64,000 nt of DNA from positions 688,172-752,171 of the forward strand of contig NW_002060959.1 in the NCBI RefSeq assembly GCF_000150275.1, in the 5' to 3' direction. How positions within the stretch are numbered: position 1 is the stretch's first letter; each line of letters starts with the position of its first letter. The stretch is from Trichoplax adhaerens (lineage: Eukaryota > Placozoa > Uniplacotomia > Trichoplacea > Trichoplacidae). Positions 40,801 to 53,660 of the stretch are shown here, in pieces. The position numbers and the translations under genes are program-made. The notes beneath the pieces were generated by a model, which saw nothing but the letters and a program-made list of their open reading frames with translations, was not told the origin of the DNA and did no database searches.

Positions 40801-41019
40801 GTCAAAGAGTTTGCGCGTATTGTTAGTTTGAGTCACCTAAGAAAAGTAAAATTAGGTCATAAGCCTTGATGTAACCATTTTCCACCTATCTTCATAATAT
40901 ATTGTAAGAGGTATGCTATGAACGATTATTAAAGTCAGCATAAGAAGTTAACGGACTTTCTGCCCCAATACGAAGAACATCTTGTGATAATTCTTGTTCG
41001 ATTGCAAGCCAGACTCAAA
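37899..41019. other. Spacer between WDR54 and the SDR array
   Basis: Three kb. The left part includes the WDR54 promoter, then a ~100-bp tandem repeat (38640-39345). From about 39830 on, the sequence is a copy of the spacer also found at 43920-44460 and 51600-52500, so it belongs to the SDR duplication unit. No gene is recognised. Confidence 0.6.
38640..39345. repeat. ~100-bp diverged repeat, about five copies
   Basis: Each copy contains a CAGACTCATCCTGTTCATTT-like block followed by CTAGTTTCCAAAG and GTTGCTTTAGCTG. Copies start near 38645, 38940, 39045, 39145 and 39250. The first is separated from the others by ~200 bp. Confidence 0.8.
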
Positions 41020-43767
41020 TTACCACGGTATCGCATCTCCATAAATATCAAAATACTCTCCACTTTTATCCATTGTCAGCTGACTTATCAAGTCAATAAT
41101 AGCTCTGGCTGATTCTTCTGGAGAGAGTGGAGCATTCGGTCCTCCCATATCTGTTACCATCCAACCAGGGTCTATTGCCAAAGCGGCAATTTTTTTATCT
41201 TTCAAGTCAATACTTAAAGTTTTCGTAATCATATTTAGTGCCACCTATAAATAACGTAGGAATATAATTACGCATGTTCGAATAAATTTAATTCTACAAC
41301 GATACCAATTAAAATTAGGATACGTATTTATGTATATACAATGACATAGGGTGTCTGCAGTTTAATAATACGAACTTTGCTACATTTATATGGATATCTA
41401 TCCGGTAACGATGACGATTCCATTAAGGATCCGGCTATAGAGCTAATATTGACAACAACACCGTTTACAGTATTGTCTTTGGGCTTTTCCAGTAGAGGAA
41501 GGAAAGCCTGTAACACGAAAACAATTTATAAAAGAGATTGATAGTACGATAATTGCAGTCTCAGCTATAGTAGCTAACGAGTTAGCATGTGAGCTGTTTC
41601 ATCATACTAGCCTAATCGATACTTACAGCACTTTGTTAAGACATACAGTTCTACATTATATGTTATCACTGTATTTCTCTAACACATAACGACAGCAATT
41701 AGCTGAAATCATTACATTCATTATAACTTCTAATAACAGATAGGTGTCTTGCGTATATGATCGCCTGATAAAAATCATATTAAAGACTTGTAATTACATT
41801 CTCAAGCTTACACGTTAAGTTGGTGATTAAATTGACTGTAGAATGAATGTTTTGTAAACGGGCCGAATAGTCATTTTTATTACCTTTACAATCATTAGCG
41901 GAGCTACTGTATTGATTCGAAATGAATTTTCCATTAATTCGGAAGTAACATCACATAGATTTGATTTATCGAGAATTGCAGCATTGTTGACCAGAACATC
42001 AAGTCCATCGTTCGGTATCATCGATTCTACAGTACTGAATGCACTTTGAATTCCTGTATCACTTGCAACATCTATAATGAGCGATTAATCCAAAATTTTT
42101 ATCGAGTAAAATAAATGCAAAATTGTAAAGGTACTACTCCTAGCTTTTAATTAACGTACTTACTCATCTCGATCAACTTCAAATTGGAATGCTTTGATGC
42201 TAATCTTTGTAAATCCTACTTGTATGTACATTGTACAATGATTAACAATATATGAACTTATATTATTAAGAGTATAGGTTATAATCATTAATAATTAATC
42301 TATCATTAATCATGATTTGTAAATTGTAATACGGTAACTAGAATATCTCCTAGTGGATTAAAATAAAGTGCTACTCAACTGAAGATACATTAAGCAGCAA
42401 TAATTGATTAATATTAAAATATCAGACATATCTAGCCTTACTATGTTTTATCAGTTTTGCAGAAAACGATTTCTACCTTTATGTTTTAGTGAAACTACCT
42501 TGAAAAATAGTGAAATTTTAAATGTTTGCTGATGAATGCAAGCCGTTCCAGATACAAAAATAACATGTAAGCGCGTATGCATTGTCCCTTTAATCATTAC
42601 ACTTGTATAAAGCATCCATTATATCAAAATAGTTATCTAATAAAACTAGACACTATTCAACCAGCACACCGACGTTGTTAAGCCTGATGATATTGCTTAA
42701 ATGTAAAATATCCGTATTTTTCTTCTACCTAGCAAAATTACCCCATAGCTTGTTATTGTGTAGAACTACCTCCGCAATTCTACTTTGTCTATTGAAACTC
42801 TAGGTACTACTCTATCTAGTTTGCCTTACAGACACCTTTATCCATGTACAACTTTGCTTTAGCCATGCACTGTAGAGCTGTGGCTACAATTACTTTTCAT
42901 ATCTAATTAATGATCGTTGAGCTATTCATCATATAAAGTTTCGAGGATAGACCATAATATTAATATTCAACATGTTACAGTAGTTAAAATAAAAGGAGTC
43001 TTCCTGAATTTATTACTATTAATGTACTACACTTACCATAAAACATATTCAAATTATTTGGTTAATGTAAAGATGAGCTGTTAACAAATTTGTCATCACT
43101 TTACATTAGTAATGGACCTAATGGCTGTAAATTTAAATACGGACATGCTGCATTGTGATGGAATGAAATTTAAAGTACCCCCATCGTAAGCATTTCTTCA
43201 TCGCCTAAGAGAGACGCTATCTAATACTATTACCATTCGTCAGAGGATACAACAAGTGTAATTTCTTAATACTCTCACCTAGCATCTTTATGAGATCACT
43301 TTATATATCATAGCAGGGTCATGGCAACAGGAGATAAAGTTCGACTTGTAATGGTACGTTCACATGAGCATCGAAAGCCCTGATACACTAATCTACTACG
43401 TTGTTCATTCAACTTTATTATAGTCTACTGCTGCCGAGAACTGGAATACACTACGACTATCCCGTCAACAACAAGGTTAGTCAAGATTGTATCATTTCTA
43501 TATCCAGTAGTTCGCTGTCAATGATGGCCTTAAAACTATAGTATTCAATCGTAGCTCATGTTGATTGCCTAAAACAATTCGACTTATACATCAATGATAT
43601 TCATTGCAAAGCTAACAAATTACCGTTGTTCTGCCAGCATCTCGGTAGCAAGCGAAAACATGTTTGGGAGGGTTAACGGATGCGAGTAACACCTCGATCA
43701 GTTTCAATCCCAAGCCACGATTTGCTCCTGTTACCAATATCGAATTGATATGGACTAATTGCGCCAT
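41020..43767 (-). CDS. Short-chain dehydrogenase SDR-a, sniffer/C-factor-like, 5 exons, 246 aa
   Basis: This is a classical NAD(P)-dependent SDR of the sniffer/C-factor subgroup, likely a carbonyl reductase; the substrate is unknown. Exons (5' to 3'): 43767-43624, 42215-42164, 42071-41884, 41507-41376, 41244-41020. The Rossmann glycine motif TGANRGLG is at residues ~13-20, NNAA follows LDVLV, the catalytic Ser lies in NISSIAGS, and the YxxxK pair is in YPYKCSK. The C-terminus has PGWMVTDMGG, typical of this subgroup. It lies head-to-tail with SDR-b, its closest relative. Alternative names from databases would be C-factor-like or carbonyl reductase. Confidence 0.9.
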
Positions 43768-44897
43768 AAGAGTAGTGATTGTGTAACACGACACGTTAAG
43801 CAACTTCTGATTACGATTAAAGCAAAGAAATAATACTTGATGAAGAGATGGATCACTGATCGCCGAATTTGTCAACAGCAATGATCAAAGTTCTAGACAT
43901 AATTTAATATGGGTTAAACCATGCACTACTGGAAAGTAACTACGCTACAGTTACTGTGCTCACGGATGCGAACTATTGCTTAATCTTGCTCAATCATTCA
44001 GATTTTAAATAGTACTCTGCCTACTGTAATTTGGACTGACTGATTCCTGGACATATTCTAATTAAGCGCTGTCTACCTCCAAGATAGGAATGATTAACTA
44101 ATGCAATCATTATGGCAATCTAAATTTGGACTGGCACTATTCATTAACGTTGACTTCATAAGCTCAGATTACAGCAGAGGGAGTACGGCTAAACTCCGGT
44201 TATTCCCGTAGTAATGTTACTAATGACCGACTTACAAGATTACAATATCCAATACTTAACTTCAGATAATTCCTTTCTATCCTTATCCATGGAGTCCATA
44301 GACTACTAGATAAAGATCTACTTTAGTAGTTCATGTCTTATCATATAATGTTCATTCCTGATAGACATTTATAAAGTTGAGCGTTCCATGAAACATATAG
44401 TGATAGCCTGTGCTAAATGGTTGGCAGAAAAAATCATTTGAATTGTGCTCTACTCATTTTATAATTACAGTATAATTAGTAATATTAGCTTGTCACGAAG
44501 CAGCCTTTGTGATCAGACCAAAACTTTACTATCTACTCTAAGGTGATCTCCGTTGAACTCTCCGAGATCTGCAGTAGAGAAAACGACCTTATTCAAGCAT
44601 TTACTGTTAGGAAGAGATAAATGACAGCATTTACAGTGAAGGCTTTTATTAAACCAGATAACGAATTAGAACCGTGTACCTTACTACAGTATAATTGAAC
44701 TTCTATTTAAAAGAACGATAATCAGCTTTTTACTGATATAACTACTTTTCAAAATTTTTCAACCTAGCTTCATGACATATTGTAATATATATGCTATGAA
44801 TGGTTATTAAAATCAACATAAGAAGTCAACGGGCTTCCTGCCTCAATGCGAAAAACATCTTGTAACAATTCCAATTTGATTGCAACCTAACCTAAAA
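43768..44897. other. Spacer between SDR-a and SDR-b
   Basis: About 1.1 kb. The first ~120 bp is the promoter-side flank of SDR-a and matches 47429-47546 upstream of SDR-b. 43920-44460 resembles 39830-40440 and 51600-52500. No gene seen. Confidence 0.6.
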
Positions 44898-47428
44898 TTA
44901 CCACGGTATTGCATCTCCATGAATATTAACAAACTCTCCACTTTTATCCATTGTCAGCTGACTTATCAAGTCAATAATAGCTCTGGCGGATCGTTCCGGA
45001 GAGTGTGGAGCATTCGATCCTCCCATATCAGTTGCCATCCAACCAGGATGTATTGCTAAAGCGGCAATTTTTTTATCTTTCAAGTCAATACTTAAAGTTT
45101 TCGTAATCATATTTAGTGCGGCCTGTAAATAAGGTAGAAATATAATTACGTATGTTCGAATAAATTTAATTCTACAACGATAGCAACTAAAAATAGGATA
45201 TTTATTCATGTATATAGTAATATAGGCTGTCTATGACTTAATAATACGAACTTTGCTACATTTATATGGATATCTATCCGGTAACGATGACGATTTAATT
45301 AAGGATCCGGCTATAGAGCTAATATTTAAAATAGCACCGTTTACAGTATTGTCTTTGGGCTTTTCCAGTAGAGGAAGGAAAGCCTGTAACATGAAAGCAA
45401 TCGATATAAGAAATTGATAGTACGATAATTGCAGTCTCAGCTAAAGCAGTTAACGAGTTCAATTGGCTGTAGAATCTATATTTTGTAAACGGGTCGAATA
45501 GTCATTTTTATTACCTTTACAATCATTAACGGAGCTACTGTATTGATTCGAAATGAATTTTCCATTATTTCAGGAGTAATATCGCGTAGATTTGATTTAT
45601 CAAGAATTGCAGCATTGTTGACCAGAACATCAAGTCCATCGTTCGATATCATCGATTCTACAGTGCTAAATGCACTTTGAATTTCTGTATCACTTGTAAC
45701 GTCTATTTCCATTGATTTAATAGTAATATTGAGCGATTAATTCAAATCGATTTCACGTCAATAAATGCAAAATTGTAAAGGCACTAGCCCTAGCTTTTAG
45801 GTAGCGTACTTACTCATCTCGATCAACTTCAAATTGGAATGCTTTGATGCTAATTTCTGTAAATCCTATATTATCGTTTATAATTAAACATTATTTGTAA
45901 ATTGTAATAAGGTAACTAGAATATCTACTAATGAATTGAAATCCAATGCTACTCAACTGAAGACACATTAAGCAGCAATAATTAATTGATTAATATTATA
46001 ACAGATATCTAGTCTTACTATGTTCTATCAGTTTTACAGAAAACGATTTCCATCTTTATCTTTTAGTAAAACTGCCTTGAAAAAGTAATGCGATTTTACA
46101 TGTTTGCTGAAGAGTACAAACCATTTCCAGATGCAAAAATAACATGAAAGCACGTATGCGTTGTCCCTTTATTTACTATATTTATATGAAGCATCCATTC
46201 TGCCAAAATAGATATCTAATGAAACTGAAAACTATTCAACTGGCACACTGAGGTTATAAACCATGATGATATTGCTTAAATGTAAAATATCCGTATTTTT
46301 CTTCAACCTAGCAAACCTACCTCATAGCTTGTTATGATGTAGAACTACACCTCCGCAATACTACTTTCTCAATTGCACAGATATCTTTGATCAACGCGTA
46401 CAACTTTAATTTAGCCATGCACTGTAGAGCTATAGCTACAATTACTTTCATATGTGTTGAATGGTCATTGAGCTATATATCATATTAAGTTAGGAGGATT
46501 AACCATAACATTTAATACTCTACGTGTTTACAGTGATCAAAAATAAAAGGAATGATCGTGAATTGATTACTATTGTATTATACTTATCATAAAACAGATA
46601 CAAAATATTTAATTCAATTAAAAGTGGCTGCTAATGAATTTGTCATGGAAAATCCAATATGGGTATGCTCTACTGTGATGGATTGAAGTTTCAAGTACCG
46701 ATGATGAGCATTTCTTCGTCGCCTAATAGGGACATTATCGAATAAGGTTACTGTAGTGATTTCAGCTAATTACAGTAGTTTTATGTTGGCAATACAGTGA
46801 TAGTATGTCGTGTAGAACTGTACATCTTAATAAAGTAAGTGTTGATACAGCTACCATTCATCAGAGGATGCAGCAAGTGTAATTTCTGAAAGAAATCCCT
46901 TTAATGCTAGGTGACAGCCATTGCCGACGGCAGGATTATCTTATGGTGATAGATATTTTTTTTTATTACTCTAACCCAGTATCTTTATGAGAACACTTTA
47001 TATATCATAGCTGGGTCATGGCAACAGGAGATAAAGTTCGACTTGTAACTGATCCACTACGTTGTTCATTTAACTTGGCCGTAGTCTACTGCTATCGAGA
47101 ACTGGAATACACTACGACTATCTCGTCAACAACAAGGTTAGTCAAGATTGTATCCTTTCTCTATCCAGTCGTTCGCTGTCAATGATGGCCTTCCAACTGT
47201 AGTATTCAATCGTAGCTCAAGTGGATTGCCTAAAACAATTCGACCTATACATCAATGATATCCATTGCAATGCTCACAAATTACCGTTGTTCTGCCAGCA
47301 TCTCGGTAGCAAGCGAAAACATGTTTGGGAGGATTACTGGATGCGAGTAACACCTCGATCAGTTTCAATCCCAAGCCACGATTTGCTCCTGTTACCAATA
47401 TCGAATTGATATGGACTAATTGCGCCAT
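44898..47428 (-). CDS. Short-chain dehydrogenase SDR-b, sniffer/C-factor-like, 5 exons, 246 aa
   Basis: A close duplicate of SDR-a with identical exon lengths and phases. Exons (5' to 3'): 47428-47285, 45865-45814, 45702-45515, 45383-45252, 45122-44898. TGANRGLG, NNAA, NISSIAGS, YPYKCSK and PGWMATDMGG are all present, so it should be active. Exon 1 is nearly identical to that of SDR-a; exons 3-5 differ by scattered substitutions (for example IHPGWMATDMGG against IDPGWMVTDMGG). Intron 2 is shorter than in SDR-a, and intron 1 has an extra stretch near 46740-46970. Confidence 0.9.
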
Positions 47429-48001
47429 AAGAGTAGTGATTGTCTAGCACGACACTTTAACCAATTTCTGATTACGATTAAAGCAAAGAAATAATATTGG
47501 ATGAAGAAATGGATCACCGAATTTGTCAACAGCAACGATCAAAGTCGTCAACGCCATTCACTGGAACCTGGCGAGTTTCTACCATACCCTAGAGACCTTC
47601 AACCCACAAACTGATTCAGTATGCAATCAGCGACTACGCTCTCGGTAAGCCCTGAGCAGTCCCTGATGCTACCTGCAGACTCAGTATCAACTAGACCAGA
47701 ACGTTGATTCCCATTTCAAACAGTACCCTGCTTTCAGTATCAGCTCGATATCCCAATTGGTTGCCCGGTTGGACAGACAGAACGATGGATGTATTCTTCT
47801 TCATTCCTATCTGACCAGCCTACCGATTGTTCGGTCATGCATAGGGATTGACCGAGTTAATGGCTAGTTATTCGGCCAGTTATAACTTCGATAATTGCCT
47901 CTAAATAAGTCAATGTAGCCAAAATTGCACTAATTGTATGACATACATTCATAAATGGTTATGTTAAAAATTATCCACGGATGTTCACTACTAGGATACA
48001 G

Positions 48002-48150
48002 TCTATAATTATGGCCTACTAAATATAGCATAGGATAAATATCGAAAGATACTACCGTACATCATACTAAATATGGCTGATAGTCTACAATCAAAATACT
48101 AAGTTACTTTACAATAACGTACGAGGTTAAATAAGGCGAACCAGAAGTAG
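48002..48150. repeat. Direct repeat, left copy (~150 bp)
   Basis: ACAGTCTATAATTATGGCCT through GGCGAACCAGAAG matches 49035-49185 at roughly 90 percent by eye, in the same orientation. Confidence 0.85.
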
Positions 48151-49034
48151 TATTGGTGGTTCTAAAAAAATAACATTTAACTAAATTAAATTAAACTACC
48201 AACAATTGAAGTCCAAATCAATAAATTAGGGAAAAAACACCACTTTATTATAACTTTAACAACAATCTTAGCAACACATTTTAAATAAATAGCAAAGTAC
48301 GGGAAGAACGACAGCCCAACCAACCAAACTATCAATTAGTGAGATAACGTACGATTATCCTAGATTTTTCTTGTCTTCTCTAACTTTAACTGCACTAAAT
48401 TACCGAATTACTCCACATTTCATATACTACGTCGAGCAGTTGATGGCATTAGACTATCCAACTATCGTTCTAAACTACTCCAAATTAAACTAGCAATCAA
48501 AGACACATGACAAGATAAATTATACCCTAGACTCCCCAAAATTACTAATACTAGGTATAGATGAGCTTGAACCTGTACCTTTTTGCAATATACACGAAGA
48601 CAAAATAACAATCCCACATCAAATATTTAGGTTCATACTGCATGAAATTACAAAGTAGCATTAATTTCTACTGTAATTAATGATCACAATTAGCACACAT
48701 ATATTCTATTAACTAAATATATCGCTTAAGTTACAAAATCATAATATCTAATTCTTAAAAAAATTATGCTACGGATTATCGTAACATCTAACCCCAATAA
48801 AACAGTCGGGTTTACAATATACTAAGATACTTAGTAAAATCTACTATTATAATCAACCAAATGAGTCATACTTTTAAAGCTAACATTTTTATCACGATAA
48901 AAAAAACTAAGCTTGAATAATTTCAATGCAAGAACTTGAAGGAAAATTCTAAAAATTAACCTTCATTACTAGTAGCTCAACATCTTACTGTATATAGTCA
49001 TCTGTACTCTAGCATACTGTAGAGTCTATCCTTA

Positions 49035-49185
49035 CTGTCTATAATTATGGGCTACTAAATACTGTATATCATAAGATAAATATAGAAGAGACACTACCGT
49101 ACATCATACTAAACATGACTAATAGTCTACAATCACAATATTAAGTTACTTTACAATAACGTACGAGTTCAAATAAAGCGAACCA
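49035..49185. repeat. Direct repeat, right copy (~150 bp)
   Basis: Partner of 48002-48150, about 1.03 kb away. The sequence to its right continues into spacer shared with 53090-53350 and 54920-55130, while the left copy is followed by unrelated AT-rich sequence. Confidence 0.85.
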
Positions 49186-49604
49186 GAGACCTTCTTTACT
49201 ACAGTATATTGAGGTATTAGTAATCAAGCAAGCACGGGGTAGGAATATTAACAAATCAACAGAATAGATAGACCGGCACCGCTAAATAAAAAATACTAAG
49301 CCAATGGCCAAGGCACTCTAATAGACTCCTTTAAAAATTCAGAGTAACGAACATTGCGCCAATATTATGCCATACATAAATGATTACGTTTAAAATTGGC
49401 CAGTGAGAACAACTGCAAGAATAAGCTACCTTCTTGCATTAAATAGAATAGATAAAATATGTAGGATAAGTAACTCGTAACTTGAGTTAAATTTTTATAA
49501 GAATTCTATTTCTAAAATTGACGTAACGAATCAAATCCAACTTCCTTATATTAGTAGCATTCCTAAATTTCGATTGCATCGCATCTCTGGAAGCCGATAT
49601 AAAT

Positions 49605-50876
49605 CTACCACGGTATGGTCTTGCCATGGATATCAAAAAACCCTCCGTTTCTATCTATTGTTAGACTCTTTATCAGGTCAGTAATAGCTCTGGCTGATTC
49701 ATCTGGGGTGCGTGGGGCATTCGGCCTACCCATATCCGTTGCCATCCAACCAGGATTTATTGCCATGGTAGCAACTTTGTATCTTTCTAAGTCAATACTT
49801 AAATTTTTCGTTACCATATTTAATGCAACCTGTAGATAGAGTAACAATGCCGCATATTTAAATAATTTTTTTCAATAGCAATTACACCTAGAAAACGAGA
49901 AGCATAAGATCATGATAAGAAATCATACAAACTTTGCTACATTTATACGGATATTTATCTGGTAACGTCGGTGGGTTTGTTAAAGATCCATTGCCACTGC
50001 TAACATTCACAATAACTCCATTGATAGAATTAACTGAAGATTTTTTCAGCAGAGGAAGAAATGACTATAATAAAAAAGGCGTCTTTTAAGGTCTTTAATT
50101 TAATCCTAGACTAAAATATTAGTTAATTTCTTATCGCAATAAAAGTATTGTGGTAAACTTAACAAAATACTTTTACATTACCTTCACTATCATTAACGGA
50201 GCTACTGCATTTACTCGAAATAAATCTTCCATCATTTTAGAAGTAACATCGCTTAGATTTGATTTTTCGAAAATTGCGGCATTGTTTATTAGGACGTCTA
50301 GTCCATTACAATCATCTAGCATTATCGATTGCACCAAACTAAATGCATTTATTATATCCACGTCACTTGTAACATCTGTACGATATGGTTTCACAGTAAT
50401 ATTTAAAGATCCATGTTAATTTAATCATTTTTAAGTCCAAACCTAATGAATATACTGTATAAAATTATAATATCATTATCCTTAACTATTGGCAATGATA
50501 CTTACCCATCTTGATCAACTTCAAGTTCTGATGCTCTAAAGCTAATTTTCGTAGATTCTGCATGTGTTCATAAGAAAAAATAATGAGTAATAGTTATTAA
50601 TATTATCGGCCTTGGTACTATTAACTAAATGTAAAATCTGTAACTGTTAATCTGTGAGTGATTAACCATTCCTTAAGTTGATAGAAAGTCCATAAAATAA
50701 AGTTAAATTTATTATCGTTAAAATATAGACACCGTAATCTTATTGGCATCTCTGTAGCAGGCGAAAATGTATCGTGGAGGCTTAGCCGCTGTCAGTAACA
50801 CTTCAACCAACTTCAATCCTAAGCCACGGTTTGTTCCAGTTACTAATATCGAATTGATTTGAAATGATTCAGCCAT
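49605..50876 (-). CDS. Short-chain dehydrogenase SDR-c, sniffer/C-factor-like, 5 exons, 248 aa
   Basis: Exons (5' to 3'): 50876-50733, 50557-50506, 50375-50182, 50064-49933, 49829-49605. Same layout as SDR-a, but exon 3 is 6 nt longer (two extra residues before GLDVLINNAA) and introns are much shorter, so the gene spans 1.3 kb instead of 2.6 kb. The glycine motif reads TGTNRGLG, the catalytic block YPYKCSK is intact, and PGWMATDMGR is near the end. The Ser region reads NVSSGNGS. Probably an active enzyme that diverged earlier than the a/b pair. Confidence 0.9.
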
Positions 50877-53510
50877 GAGATAAACGATAAGTTATCCTGA
50901 TATAGCCAAAGCTGTAAGCGGCTACTGACAGAGCATAAGCAAAGATATGGAACTTTGGGCTATTAGAAATCGATTGATGTATGATCGAATAAAGTCGCGT
51001 ACGAGTATCTGGCATATAGACGTATGTATCCAGTATATTTTGTTCTTTTGGATGATCAATACTATAGCCGATATAACAAAGGCTATTCCTGAAAAGTCAG
51101 GGATCTCCAGGGAATTGCAAAAAATAGTAGAGAACGTTTTTCCTTCTAGAATCCCCTGACTGTTGCTATATGTCTACCTTTGGTCATCGTATAGAGCAAA
51201 ATTGTAGACGGTTAGTAATATGGCGAAGATTATTCTACAAGAGTTCAGATTGAGTACAATTACTGCTGCATTGCCTACCTTCGACTATAGCATTCGCAAT
51301 TGTTTTTGGCAGCCCAGTAAGACCTTGCAGAAAATATAGCAGTAACTTAGTTACCTTGTAGTCGTTAGATCCAAGTAAACAACAAATCGACAGACAGTAA
51401 TCGTCAGTATTATTCCAAAAGGAATCCCCAGAGACGCTGCCCGCGGCTATTGTACCCGTAGTCATTTTAGATAATCCATTATAGCTACATATCTTATATC
51501 TAAGGCAGTAACGCTTGTATCTAGTAGAGAATAAAACGGTAGACATTAACAAAAGTACTACGGCGAAGATAATCCGAACTCTTTAATAGCGGTTTAATTC
51601 ATTATACCAACAGTATGCTAAATGTTATACAGTTACTGTGCTCAATGTCATATACTGTAGTTGTGCGCTATTTGTCAGATTTCAAACAGTACATCATTTT
51701 GGGTCCAAATCGAACTAACTGAACGATAGATTCATTCTTCATATTAAAGGTTAAATTAAACACTGTTCCTTTAATTTAATTTAACTTATACCTAGAAATA
51801 ACTCATTATTACAATTTTTATGGCATTCTGCCATTATAGGTTTACTAGTACACAACCTAAGACTCTTAAAATACTATATATATTGTGGATGTAGATTAAC
51901 ATGTCCATGCCGTCGTAAAAGTCCTAACACCTGCATGCGTTAAACATTTCAAATGCATTAATAGGAGGGAGGAGGGATTATAAAATTGGTAGTAGCACTA
52001 TTTTAGTGCAGCCCAAAATACAGCTTGGATTATAATTATTATTTTTTAAAAGCTTATGTTAAGATTTCATGATATAAATAGATTGCGCTAAGTACGTCAA
52101 TAGTGTAACCATTATATTGTTAAGACGCTTATAATAAACGCGTGAATAATGAATAGCTCGCGCGATGATAAACTCTTATCTTGCGACTGAATAAGCACAA
52201 TATGATCGTAATGTGTAAAATTTATTATGTAACAAAGGGTAAACAAACCGCGAGCTTTTACTGTAAAGATAGTCCAGAGATAGTTCTTGGTAATTGTAAG
52301 ACGAACCTAATCTATGTAATAGAGTGAATTTACTGGAAACCTAAGTTTGTTTTATTAATAAGAAGATCACTTTATCACAACTATTCATCGAGATTAACTT
52401 CATATGCTTAAATTACAGTATAGAGAGTACAGCTAAACTCCGGCTATTTCCGTTAGTAATGTTATTAATGACTAACTCACAAGATTACAATGTATTATGC
52501 AGCAATAACTGATTAATATTACTGTATCAAAGATACCTACCCTTAATACAGTATGTCCTATCATTCCTGAAAAACAGTTTGCTGTAGATCATAGTCTTGA
52601 TATTATTGATTGCTGTATCATCATTATCGAGTTTTAAAGATAGTAAATTAAAGCTAAGGCTGTATAAAGATGCAAGAACAGTTATAATAACTACAGTAGT
52701 TACCAAGATTGTAGGAGTTTTTGAACTCCCCCACCCGCCCCCGCCCCCCCCCCCCCAAAGCACTTGTATACATATTTCGTAGTTCTATTGAATAATCATA
52801 TTTAACTACACAAGAATATATTGATCGGAATGATATGAGATAATAACAAATTGCTTCATTACCTGTAAGTATATTTCTGGTCTATTAATATTTTGTTAAT
52901 CCGAATGAAATATTATAAAATATTTGACTGAGCGATTGAATCTCCGACTAGAGCTCGAAAGAATAGCAACAAAATAAAATAGAATAGTCAGTATTGATGA
53001 CGCAGTCAACCATTTTAATAAATAACCTACTTACACCTGCAATATAAACAGCATACCGAACAGACCGAGTATATAATACGTGAATTTAAATATAGCGGAT
53101 CAGAGACTTTGCTTACTATGTTGAAGTATTAGCAATCAAGCGAGCAAAGAACTTCAACATATCAATAGAATTGATAGACAGGTACTGCTAAATAAACAAA
53201 TTACTTAGCAATGGCTAATGCACGCCAATAGCCTCCTTTAATATATCAGTATAACGAAAATTTCGTCAATTTTATAACCTGAATGGTTATGCATAACAAT
53301 TCTCCAATGATGTTTACTGCAAGAATGCATTATTTTCTGGCATTAAATAGAGCAAATAAAATGTGCTGGATAAATTATGATACACCACGTAATTTTAATT
53401 AAGGTCTATAAAGATCTTAATACTAAAGATAGTAGGACTAATTAAAGCTCAACTTTATTAATCATATTGATAGTACCCCTAAATTCGTTGTATCCCATCC
53501 TGTAAGCCGA
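50877..53510. other. Spacer with decayed SDR-unit sequence
   Basis: 51600-52500 matches the spacers at 39830-40440 and 43920-44460. Directly after it, 52498-52590 resembles part of SDR-a intron 1 (42399-42475), as if the exons between had been deleted. 52728-52756 is a poly-C tract. 53040-53350 matches the spacer downstream of SDR-c. No intact gene. Confidence 0.55.
52728..52756. repeat. Poly-C tract with CCA/CCG interruptions
   Basis: 29 bases of almost pure C, ending in an unbroken run of 13. Exceptional in this AT-rich window. Confidence 0.95.
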
Positions 53511-53660
53511 CTACCACGGTATGACTTCACCATCGATATCTAAATAACCTCCATTTCTATCCATTGTTAAACGCTTTACCAGGTCAATAATAGCTCTAGC
53601 TGATTTGTCTGGATTGCGTAAAGCATTTGGTCCTCCCATATTTGTTGCAATTAGGCATTC
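53511..53660 (-). pseudogene. SDR-d remnant: 3' part of the last exon only
   Basis: The minus strand reads IATNMGGPNALRNPDKSARA, then about 28 more residues, and ends IDGEVIPW-stop. This matches the last ~47 residues of the other SDRs. The exon breaks off just before the usual PGWM block, where the sequence reads NECL and then turns into unrelated DNA with stops. No exons 1-4 lie in the following 2.4 kb. It is a truncated duplicate. Confidence 0.85.

Larger units (their letters stand above)
47429..49604. other. Spacer between SDR-b and SDR-c
   Basis: The first ~120 bp is the SDR-b upstream flank. 47546-47925 has a richer GC content than its surroundings and no partner elsewhere in the window. 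47925-49560 is very AT-rich and contains the 150-bp direct repeats and array-type spacer sequence. No coding sequence recognised. Confidence 0.55.

Noticed and set aside
47221-47409. Plus-strand open frame of 62 codons
   Set aside because: Antisense to SDR-b exon 1 and its intron; the minus strand gives the conserved TGANRGLG dehydrogenase exon.
49615-50419. Plus-strand open frames at 49615-49839 and 50150-50419
   Set aside because: They are shadows of SDR-c exons 5 and 3 on the opposite strand.
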